Shown here piece by piece: positions 44,993 through 52,389 of a DNA stretch of 64,000 nucleotides (position 1 is the stretch's first letter; the number at the start of each line of letters is the position of its first letter). A program made the position numbers and the translations under genes. The stretch spans positions 1,982,501 through 2,046,500 of the forward strand of contig NZ_AP023262.1 in assembly GCF_016756615.1 (NCBI RefSeq), in the 5' to 3' direction. Below the pieces are notes generated by a model. The model worked only from the letters and a program-made list of their open reading frames with translations. It did not search any database and was not told the origin of the DNA. Origin of the DNA: Mesorhizobium sp. L-8-3. GTDB lineage: Bacteria > Pseudomonadota > Alphaproteobacteria > Rhizobiales > Rhizobiaceae.

Positions 44993-47707
44993 CTACTGGA
45001 TCACGATGTTGTCGCCCGCTCCGCCATCGAGGACGTCGAGGCCGAGGCCGCCGATCAGCACATCGTCGCCGTCGCCGCCGGTCAGCACGTCGTTGCCGTC
45101 GCCGCCGACGAGGACATCGTTGCCGTTGCCCCCGTTTGCGGTGAGCTGGATAGCCCCGGCCGCGAGGCCGGAGGCTTCGATCACGTCGTCGCCGCCGAGA
45201 CCATTGATAACGATCCGGTCGTTCGCGGCCTCGAAGCCCGTGATGTTGATTGCGGCACCGAGACCCAGAATGGTCACTCCGTTGGCATCGCCGACAACCA
45301 GGATCACGTCGTCGCCGTTGGTGGCGTCGATACTGACCGTGTCGGCTCCGCTGAGCGCAGGGGATTCGGCGAGGTTGATGTTGATCTCGGTCACATCCGT
45401 GCCGCTGAGATCACCAATGCGGATCAGGTCGGCACCGCCGAGCGCGTTGAAGTCGATGCTCTCGACGTCGTTCAGGTCCATCGTCACGGCGGCGACGTTG
45501 CGGAAGAATGTGGTCCGTCCGCCATTGGCCGTGATGTCGATGATCTCATTCACGTTGGCACCGTTGAACAGCATCGTGTCGAAGCCCGCCTGGCCCTCGA
45601 GGGTGTCGTTGTCGTCGCCCGGGTTCCAGACGAAGGTGTCATCGCCGGCGCCCATCAACGCCAGGTCGTTGCCGTCGCCACCATTGAAGAGGTCGTCGCC
45701 CTCGCCGCCGAGCAGCACGTCGGCGCCAAGCCCGCCATTCATGGTGAGCTTGATGCCGTCGGCCTCGAGGCTCGTGGCGTCGATCACGTCGTCGCCGCCT
45801 TGCCCGTTGAGGACGAGCCGATCGTTGGCCGCCTCCGGGGAGAAGATGTTCACTCCAGCCTGCAGGCCGAACACGGTGACGCCTCCGGCATCGCCTGCCG
45901 CGCCGAACACATCGGCGCCCTGCGTCCCGTTGACGGTGATGGTATCGGCCGCGCCGTCGCCACCCCCGTTCGGTCCGCGAAGGTCGATGCCGATCTTCTT
46001 CACATCCGTGCCGCTCAGGTCGCCGACGACGATGTTGTCGACGCCGCCGAGTGCGCTGAAGTCGATGTTCTCGACGTCATTGAGGTCCATCGTCACATTG
46101 GCGACATCGCGAAGGAACAGGGCCCGTCCGCCGTTTGCCACGATGTTGATGTTCTCGGAGGCGTTCGAGCCGAAGAACCGCATCGTATCGTCGCCTTCCT
46201 GGCCCTCGATCGTGTCGTTGCCGTCGCCCGGGTCCCACTGGAAGACGTCGTCGCCGGCGCCCATGAGCGCAACATCGTTGCCGTTGTCGCCGAAGACGAA
46301 GTCGTTGCCGGCGCCGCCCAGGATCGTGTCCGCGCCCTGGCTCCCGCGAATGGTGTCGTCGCCGGCGCCGCCATCCAGCGTCAGCTTGATGACGCCGGCC
46401 GGCAGCGTCGTGGCCGTGATGGCGTCATCCCCGCCGAGGCCGTTGATGACCAGCGAATCGTTGGCGCCCTCCGAGTTCGAGATGTTCACCCGTGCGGCAA
46501 GGCCGACGACCGAGACCGAGGTCCCGCTTCCGACGACGTCGATGATGTCGTTGCCGTTCGTCGCATTGGTGGTGACAACGTCTGCCGCAGCGTCGCCCGA
46601 CGTGCCGCCGACCGTGCCGGCGAGGTTCACATTCACCTCCACCACATCGGTTCCCGAAAGGTCGTTCACCGTCACGCTGTCCGTTCCGCCGAGTGCGTTG
46701 AGATCGATCCGCTCGACGTCGTCGAGATCCATGACGATGTTGCCGAGATTGCGCGTGAACAGAACCCGGCCGCCATTGGCCGAGGCGGCAAAGAGTTCGG
46801 AGCCGGCGCTGCCGTTGAACAGCATCGTGTCGGTTCCGTCCTCGCCTTCGACGATATCGCTGCCGTCGCCGGGGTCCCACTGGAACACATCGTTGCCGGC
46901 GCCCAGGCGGATGGTGTCGTTCCCTTGCTGTCCGTCGATGAAGTCGTTGCCGTCGCCGCCGAGCAAAAGGTCGTTGCCATTGCTGCCCAAGATCGTGTCG
47001 TCGCCCGCGCCGCCGTCGACGGTGACGTTGACGAGCGCCGCCAGATTGCCGGTGGCGCTAAATTTGTCGTTGCCGCCATTCATGTTGAGGACGAGGTTTT
47101 CGGTCGTGCCGATATCGATGGAGAACGGCGCAGGATCGAGCCGGTCGAAGCGCACCCGCGTGCCGTTCGCCGTCAGGCTGAAGGCCTCGCCACCGCCGCC
47201 GCCGTTTACCTCGGTGACGTCGGTGTTGCCGCCGCCCTCATTCAGGTCGGTGTCGTCGCCCGGGTTCCAGATCATGCGGTCATTGCCGCTCTCGCCGAAC
47301 ACCTGGTCGTCGTCGTTGCCGCCAGTGAGGGTGTCATCGTCGGCGCCGCCGAACAGGAAGTCGGAGCCGCTCTTGCCGAGCAGAACGTCGTTGCCGCTCT
47401 GGCCAAACAGCATGTCGTTGCCCGAACCGCCGGTGATGATGTCGTTGCCTGCGCCGCCGAACAGATTGGCCCTGGGCAGCGCGCCATTCGATTCATCGAG
47501 GGTGATCGTGTCGTTGCCGTTCTGGCCGAACGCCTGGATCAGCACGGTGTTGGCGACGCTCGGCGTACCGCCGATTATGGCGACCGCCCCGCCATTGACC
47601 AGGATCTGGCCGGCGGCGTTGCGGCTGATGACGATATTGTTGTCGAGATTGTCCCCGAACACCGTCAGAACGCCGGTGGTGGGACTAAAAAAGGCAGTTA
47701 CAGCCAT
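44993..47707 (-). CDS. RTX-type calcium-binding secreted protein, T1SS substrate
   Basis: The 904-residue acidic protein lacks a signal peptide and has no catalytic domain that I can see. It carries clusters of Ca-binding nonapeptides (GGAGNDIITGGSGNDMLFG near residue 90; GGDGNDVLTGGDGDDVLIGG at the C-terminus). A unit of about 200-230 residues occurs three times, containing FQWDPGDGSDIVEG, ANGGRVLF, VMDLDDVERIDLNALGG and LSGTDVVEVNVNL, with a partial fourth copy near the N-terminus. The C-terminal nonapeptides serve as the T1SS signal. The ABC and adaptor genes follow. Start chosen at MAVTAFFSP with GGAAGGACATGCAATGG just before. Confidence 0.93.
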   Translation of the reverse strand: MAVTAFFSPTTGVLTVFGDNLDNNIVISRNAAGQILVNGGAVAIIGGTPSVANTVLIQAFGQNGNDTITLDESNGALPRANLFGGAGNDIITGGSGNDMLFGQSGNDVLLGKSGSDFLFGGADDDTLTGGNDDDQVFGESGNDRMIWNPGDDTDLNEGGGNTDVTEVNGGGGGEAFSLTANGTRVRFDRLDPAPFSIDIGTTENLVLNMNGGNDKFSATGNLAALVNVTVDGGAGDDTILGSNGNDLLLGGDGNDFIDGQQGNDTIRLGAGNDVFQWDPGDGSDIVEGEDGTDTMLFNGSAGSELFAASANGGRVLFTRNLGNIVMDLDDVERIDLNALGGTDSVTVNDLSGTDVVEVNVNLAGTVGGTSGDAAADVVTTNATNGNDIIDVVGSGTSVSVVGLAARVNISNSEGANDSLVINGLGGDDAITATTLPAGVIKLTLDGGAGDDTIRGSQGADTILGGAGNDFVFGDNGNDVALMGAGDDVFQWDPGDGNDTIEGQEGDDTMRFFGSNASENINIVANGGRALFLRDVANVTMDLNDVENIDFSALGGVDNIVVGDLSGTDVKKIGIDLRGPNGGGDGAADTITVNGTQGADVFGAAGDAGGVTVFGLQAGVNIFSPEAANDRLVLNGQGGDDVIDATSLEADGIKLTMNGGLGADVLLGGEGDDLFNGGDGNDLALMGAGDDTFVWNPGDDNDTLEGQAGFDTMLFNGANVNEIIDITANGGRTTFFRNVAAVTMDLNDVESIDFNALGGADLIRIGDLSGTDVTEININLAESPALSGADTVSIDATNGDDVILVVGDANGVTILGLGAAINITGFEAANDRIVINGLGGDDVIEASGLAAGAIQLTANGGNGNDVLVGGDGNDVLTGGDGDDVLIGGLGLDVLDGGAGDNIVIQ

Positions 47708-48358
47708 TGCATGTCCTTCCTTGCTTGGCGCCAGGGCGCCTGTTCCCGGCGATAGGTCGCCACGACGCCGGACGAGCGAGATTTGCAACCGGTGGCGGCT
47801 TTGGAGGATGCCCGATGGGAGACGCTTGCTCGTCCGGCATCCTGAAAGACCTTAGCAGTGACGTGTATCGGGTGTTTTTCCGGCGCCGTTGAGAAGTGTT
47901 TCATTCGTTTCAGGTTAATCAGGGCAGTGTGCCGCGGTGTTACAAGCTGACTTCGACCAAGGCGGTGGGGCGCACTTGTTGCGGAATAGCAAGAGGTAAT
48001 CCGCACAGCCGTCGGCCGGGCTTGATCCATGTCCAAATCTTCCCCTTGAGGCGTGGCTCCGACTGGTGCGGCAGAGCGAACGCCATGCCGTTCAAGCCGC
48101 GCCTACCGGCGTCGAGGACGGCTGCGGTGCTTCGGGCACGCCGTTGAGAATGAAAGGGTGGGCGGAAAGACGATAGCGCCGACTGTCCTGCTGCGCGTCG
48201 ACACGGACGGATCGGTCCTACGATCGTGTCAAATCTCTAGCAGCGGTGCGTTCCATCGACAAATCTGCCCCTGCTGCGTGAGGCGTCGTGATGCGCTCGC
48301 GGAAGCTGCAGATCAATCATTTGGCGACGCAGGGGTGCGTGCCCCACGCCGCAACGGT
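47708..48358. other. 650-bp gap, no gene recognised
   Basis: It should contain the promoter of the RTX secretion operon in its left part. Neither strand shows a frame with family features. I saw no repeat of the classes found elsewhere in the window. Confidence 0.4.
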
Positions 48359-48637
48359 CTATACGCCGTTCGTATCTCCGTCCCAGAACTGATCGAGCCA
48401 GATGTTGAGGCGCAGGAAGCCTTCCGTGCTGATGGCGTAGACGCGGCGCGTGCCTTCCGGTCTGGCGCTGACCAGCCCTGCATCCAGCAGGACCTTGAGA
48501 TGCTGGGAAACGGCGGGCCGCGACACCGGCAGGCCTGCTGCGAGTTCGTTCACCGTCTTGGGGCCGCGGCGCAGTTCTTCGAGAAGAAATCGCCGGTTCG
48601 GATCTGAGATGGCCACAAAAGCATCGTCGAGGATCAT
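48359..48637 (-). CDS. ArsR-family winged-helix regulator
   Basis: The 92-residue protein is a minimal ArsR/SmtB fold: MILDDAFVAISDPNRRFLLE, then ELAAGLPVSRPAVSQHLKVL (recognition helix) and the wing ARPEGTRRVYAI. No metal-binding Cys cluster is present, so the effector is unknown. It lies 30 bp after the MFS gene on the same strand and may be cotranscribed with it. Confidence 0.88.
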   Translation of the reverse strand: MILDDAFVAISDPNRRFLLEELRRGPKTVNELAAGLPVSRPAVSQHLKVLLDAGLVSARPEGTRRVYAISTEGFLRLNIWLDQFWDGDTNGV

Positions 48638-48667
48638 GCCTCCTTTTGCGGCAGCACTTCAGGAATA

Positions 48668-49915
48668 TCAACTGCCCTCGTCGGCCTGGGTGCGAGGATC
48701 GAGCCGCAATGCTTCCGGCGTCACGGCACGTTCTGCCGGCAAGGTCTTGAATGCTTCGCGTTCTTCGAGGGGGACGGGCGCCCGGCGGCCTATGCGCAGC
48801 ACCGCGTAGCCGGCGAGCGCGAAGTGGGCGAAGGCGGTGGCCAGGAACAGGCCTTCCGGCGACAGGAGCCCCATGAGACCGGCGCCCAGAAGCGGGCCGA
48901 TCATCGTGCCGAAGCCGTAGAGCAGGAGCAGCCCGCCGGAGACCTTCACGAAATCGGCGGCATCGGCGTGATCGTTGGCATGGGCGACCGCGATCGAATA
49001 GAGCGTGTAGGCGAGCGCCCCATAGGCCGCGGTCATGACGATGACGAGCGAGCCGATGCGCGGCGCAGCCAGGAAGATGGAAACGCCGATGACGGCCGCG
49101 CCCAGTGCCGCGGCGGCAAGCACATAACGACGGTCCGTCCTGTCGGAGATGCGCCCGGCCGGCAGCTGGAGTGCGCCGCCGGCGACGACCACGAGGCTCA
49201 TCATCAGGGCGATCTCCGCCGTCGAAAGATCGATGCGCGCGCCATAGACCGCGCCGAGCGTGCCCCAGGCGCCGTTGGCGACGCCGACCAACAGGCAACC
49301 GACGAAGGCGACCGGCGAATTCGCGTAGAGGCCCTTGAGGTCGAGCGACACGTCCTGCAGGGGCTTGGGATGGGCCTGGGTGGAGACGGCTGTCGGGATC
49401 AGCGAGCAGCAGAACAAGATGCCGGTCACCATGAACAGAGAGGCCGCGCCGACATCACCGACCGCGACAATCATCTGGCCGGCCATGATCGAGGTGTAGG
49501 TGACCATCATATAGAGGCCGAATACCCGGCCGCGGTTCTCGTTGGTGGCCTTTTCGTTCAGCCAGCTTTCGATCACCATGAAGGCGCCGGCCATGGTGAA
49601 GCCGGTGCAGGCGCGAAGCAGAATCCAGAAATACTCATCGATCAGCAGCCCCGTGAGCAGCGCGATGATGGCCCCCGACGCGGCGAAAGCGCCGAAGGCC
49701 CTGACATGGCCGGCCCGGCGCACGAGCCGCGGCGCGAAAAAGCACCCGGCGACAAAACCGGCTGCCCAGGCCGTTCCCATCAGGCCCAGCGCGGCGGTCG
49801 AGAATCCTTCGAGCTGCCCGCGCAGCGGCAGCAAGAGCCCGTGAAGGCCGGTGGCGGCGAGCAGGAAGGCGGTGCCGCGCAGGAGCGAAATGATCGGGCG
49901 GTAGGCAACGAACAT
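48668..49915 (-). CDS. MFS transporter (YcaD-like)
   Basis: The 415-residue membrane protein has 12 predicted helices. It begins MFVAYRPIISLLRGTAFLLA, followed by MGTAWAAGFVAGCFFAPRLV and, near the middle, QLPAGRISDRTDRRYVLAAA, which resembles the MFS A-like motif between TM8 and TM9. The pattern is that of the YcaD group of putative drug or metabolite exporters; the substrate is unknown. Start chosen at the Met before TM1. An ArsR gene follows. Confidence 0.87.
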   Translation of the reverse strand: MFVAYRPIISLLRGTAFLLAATGLHGLLLPLRGQLEGFSTAALGLMGTAWAAGFVAGCFFAPRLVRRAGHVRAFGAFAASGAIIALLTGLLIDEYFWILLRACTGFTMAGAFMVIESWLNEKATNENRGRVFGLYMMVTYTSIMAGQMIVAVGDVGAASLFMVTGILFCCSLIPTAVSTQAHPKPLQDVSLDLKGLYANSPVAFVGCLLVGVANGAWGTLGAVYGARIDLSTAEIALMMSLVVVAGGALQLPAGRISDRTDRRYVLAAAALGAAVIGVSIFLAAPRIGSLVIVMTAAYGALAYTLYSIAVAHANDHADAADFVKVSGGLLLLYGFGTMIGPLLGAGLMGLLSPEGLFLATAFAHFALAGYAVLRIGRRAPVPLEEREAFKTLPAERAVTPEALRLDPRTQADEGS

Positions 49916-50003
49916 ACGGCGATCCGGCAAGCGATTCGGGAACGGATGTTGCCTGACAATACAGGCTTTCAGGCTTTTCGGCGGCGCGCCGGCGGCATCG
50001 GCT

Positions 50004-50201
50004 TCAAGTTTCGCGTCGGAACAGCGCCTCCGCCGCCGCCTTCGTCGCACCCTTGCTCTTCAGTTCGGCTTCAAGCCGGGTTATCTCGGCCTTGAGCTGA
50101 CCGATCCGCTCGGTGAGTTCGCCGACCGAAAGAAGCGACAGATCCTGGCCGATCTCATGGACACGCTGCTTTTTGACGGGTTCCTCGTCGAAGATCGCCA
50201 T
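50004..50201 (-). CDS. DUF1192 small protein
   Basis: The 65-residue product (MAIFDEEPVKKQRVHEIGQD, then LSVGELTERIGQLKAEITRL) is the DUF1192 family, restricted mainly to alphaproteobacteria. A central amphipathic helix probably dimerises. Function unknown. A TCTCG-GAGAAG-type Shine-Dalgarno precedes the ATG. It is divergent from the quinone oxidoreductase gene. Confidence 0.88.
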   Translation of the reverse strand: MAIFDEEPVKKQRVHEIGQDLSLLSVGELTERIGQLKAEITRLEAELKSKGATKAAAEALFRRET

Positions 50202-50300
50202 CTCGCTTCTCCGGTTTGATTGTTCCGCCCGTGACAATACATAGTCGGGAAACAATGACGCAAATATGCCGCCGACAGGCGAAACAGGGATGGTGAGAGG

Positions 50301-51311
50301 ATGGCGCAAGCACAGAAAATTCCCGACAGGATGACGGCCATCGCCATTTCGGTGCCGGGCGGGCCGCGTGTCCTGAAGCCGGAGAAAAGGGACGTGCCGG
50401 AGCTCGGCCAGGGGGAGATCCTCATCCGGGTCCGCGCAGCCGGGGTGAACCGGCCGGATGTGCTGCAGCGCAAGGGCGCATATCCGCCGCCGGCGGGCGC
50501 GTCGGACCTGCCGGGCCTGGAAGTGTCGGGCGAGGTCGCCGCCCTTGGCGAAGGCGTGTCGCGCTGGCGTGTCGGCGACGAAGTCTGTGCCCTGACGCCG
50601 GGCGGCGGCTATGCCGAATATGCCAAGGTGCACGAGACCAACGCGCTGCCGCTGCCGGCGGGTTTCACCTTCACCGAGGCCGCCGCGCTTCCCGAGACGT
50701 TCTTCACCGTGTGGCACAACGTCTTCGAGCGCGGCGCGCTGACGAAGGGCGAGACCTTCCTCGTCCATGGCGGAAGCTCGGGCATCGGCACCACGGCGAT
50801 CCAGCTCGCTTCGGCCTTCGGTGCCCATGTGCTGGCGACCGCCGGTTCCGACGAGAAATGCGCCGCCTGCCTGAAGCTCGGCGCCGACCGCGCGATCAAC
50901 TATCGGAACGAGGATTTTGTCGCCGCGACCAAGGAGGCGACCGGCGGCCGCGGCGCCGATCTGATCCTCGACATGGTTGGCGGCGACTATGTCGCGCGTA
51001 ACTATGATGCCGCGGCGGTCGACGGCCGCATCGTGCAGATCGCCACCCAGGGCGGGGCGATCGCCAGTGCCGATTTCGCCAAGCTGATGGTCAAGCGCCT
51101 CACCCATACCGGCTCGACGCTGCGGCCGCGCACGGTCGAGTTCAAGGCAGGCGTAGCGGCAGCTCTTGAGGCGCAGGTCTGGCCCCTGCTCGCCAGCCGT
51201 CGCATCGCGCCCGTCATGGACATGATCTTCCCTCTGCGCGAGGCCTGGCGTGCCCATGAGCGCATGGAGGAAGGCGAGCATGTCGGAAAGATCGTGCTCG
51301 ACGTTACTTGA
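50301..51311 (+). CDS. NAD(P)H-quinone oxidoreductase, zinc-independent MDR family (PIG3-like)
   Basis: The 336-residue protein is a medium-chain dehydrogenase/reductase with an N-terminal GroES-like domain (ILIRVRAAGVNRPDVLQRKG, YPPPAGASDLPGLEVSGEV) and the Rossmann motif VHGGSSGIGTTAIQLASAFG. It lacks the catalytic and structural zinc cysteines of alcohol dehydrogenases. Such enzymes reduce quinones with NADPH. The ATG at 50301 has AGGGA upstream; MTAIAISVPGG at 50331 is a possible alternative start. An inverted repeat directly follows the stop. Confidence 0.9.
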   Translation: MAQAQKIPDRMTAIAISVPGGPRVLKPEKRDVPELGQGEILIRVRAAGVNRPDVLQRKGAYPPPAGASDLPGLEVSGEVAALGEGVSRWRVGDEVCALTPGGGYAEYAKVHETNALPLPAGFTFTEAAALPETFFTVWHNVFERGALTKGETFLVHGGSSGIGTTAIQLASAFGAHVLATAGSDEKCAACLKLGADRAINYRNEDFVAATKEATGGRGADLILDMVGGDYVARNYDAAAVDGRIVQIATQGGAIASADFAKLMVKRLTHTGSTLRPRTVEFKAGVAAALEAQVWPLLASRRIAPVMDMIFPLREAWRAHERMEEGEHVGKIVLDVT

Positions 51312-51390
51312 GCGAATAGCGAGTAGCGAATAGCGAGTAGGGGGAAAGGCCGCAGGCTCCCAATTCCCTACTCGCTATTCGCTATTCGCT
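51311..51390. repeat. Inverted repeat built from GCGAATA/GCGAGTA heptamers
   Basis: The left arm holds four tandem heptamers alternating GCGAATA and GCGAGTA. The right arm (51366-51390) is complementary to the last 25 bases of the left (51318-51342) with one mismatch, and is followed by TTTT. It overlaps the end of the quinone oxidoreductase gene and could end its transcript. Confidence 0.8.
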
Positions 51391-51510
51391 TTTGCTAAAT
51401 CGTTGCGAATGAGGAGCGGAACCGCTATATGACTCCGTGATTTCCCCATTTTGGTGGCTTCCATCCACCGCTCGCGCCAGGGACGCGAGCGAACGAGAGG
51501 ATTTTACTCC

Positions 51511-52200
51511 ATGGCCAACACGCTTCTGATGCCCAAGGCGACCGCCGTCTGGCTCGTCGACAACACCGCGCTCTCCTTCGACCAGATCGCCCAATTCTGC
51601 ACGCTGCATCCGCTGGAGGTGAAGGCGATCGCCGACGGCGAGTCCGCGCAGGGCATCAAGGGCATGGACCCGATCATGACCGGCCAGCTGACGCGCGACG
51701 AGATCGCCAAGGGCGAGAAGGACCCCAACTACCGGCTGAAGCTTTCCGAGCCCAAGGTTCGTGTGCCGGAATCGAAGCGGAAGGGTCCCCGCTACACGCC
51801 GCTGTCGAAGCGCCAGGACCGGCCGAACGCCATCCTGTGGCTGGTGCGCAACCATCCGGAGCTGAAGGACGCGCAGATCTCGCGCCTCGTCGGCACCACC
51901 AAGTCGACGATCGAGCAGATCCGCGAACGCCGCCACTGGAACTCGTCGAACCTCGTGCCGATGGATCCGGTGACGCTCGGCCTCTGCTCGCAGGTCGACC
52001 TCGACATCGAGGTCCAGCGCGCATCGCACGGCAAGCAGCCGGCCGCCCCGGTCGGCGATACGCTGCTGCCGGCCGCACTCACCGAACGCCTGGCACCGGA
52101 AGCCGAAAGGCACGACGACGAGGAGCGCGAACTCGACCCCAACGCGGTCTTCGCCAAGCTCTCCTCGCTCAAGGCGAAGCAGGACGAAGACGAGGAATAG
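51511..52200 (+). CDS. DUF1013 (TrcR-type) conserved alphaproteobacterial protein
   Basis: The 229-residue protein begins MANTLLMPKATAVWLVDNTA. It contains two HTH-like segments: TALSFDQIAQFCTLHPLEVK near the N-terminus and AQISRLVGTTKSTIEQIRER in the middle. The acidic C-terminus (LKAKQDEDEE) is disordered. This family is nearly universal in alphaproteobacteria and has been described as a cell-cycle-linked transcription factor, TrcR. No neighbours suggest more. A terminator-like hairpin follows at 52241. Confidence 0.88.
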   Translation: MANTLLMPKATAVWLVDNTALSFDQIAQFCTLHPLEVKAIADGESAQGIKGMDPIMTGQLTRDEIAKGEKDPNYRLKLSEPKVRVPESKRKGPRYTPLSKRQDRPNAILWLVRNHPELKDAQISRLVGTTKSTIEQIRERRHWNSSNLVPMDPVTLGLCSQVDLDIEVQRASHGKQPAAPVGDTLLPAALTERLAPEAERHDDEERELDPNAVFAKLSSLKAKQDEDEE

Positions 52201-52240
52201 GCCGCATAGCGGCTCTCCGATCGGCATCGCCGGCAAACCA

Positions 52241-52264
52241 GCCCCGCTCCGGCGGGGCTTCCTG
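52241..52264 (+). terminator. Probable terminator after the DUF1013 gene
   Basis: Stem GCCCCGC / GCGGGGC with a 4-base loop, then TTCC. The U run is short, so efficiency may be moderate. Confidence 0.6.
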
Positions 52265-52280
52265 CATCGGAACATCAGGG

Positions 52281-52387
52281 CCTGCAACGTGTTGCGTGAA
52301 GACGGATTCGCGCAACACACTGCAGGTCTTTGATTTGACGCATGTCTTTGTCCCGAAACCGGTACCCGCTTTCGGGAGACATGCTTT
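52281..52387 (-). repeat. Stop-codon-abutting hairpin repeat, copy B
   Basis: On the minus strand the element starts two bases after the heparinase-like gene stop: AAAGCATGTCTCCCGAAAGC, then TACCGGTTTCGGGACAAAGA. It folds as GCATGTCTCCCGAAAG / CTTTCGGGA...GACATGC-like arms and continues with a second dyad (GTGTTGCGCGAATC...). It matches copy A over about 100 bp. Confidence 0.8.
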
Positions 52388-52389
52388 GG

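Noticed and set aside
44993..47707. Regularly spaced short repeats that could suggest a CRISPR array
   Set aside because: The repeats are degenerate, in frame and encode Ca-binding nonapeptides; no cas genes are present.
44948..47755. Open frames of 935 to 980 codons on the plus strand opposite the RTX gene
   Set aside because: They are antisense shadows caused by the repetitive GC-rich RTX codons; the minus-strand frame has the nonapeptide repeats and T1SS neighbours.
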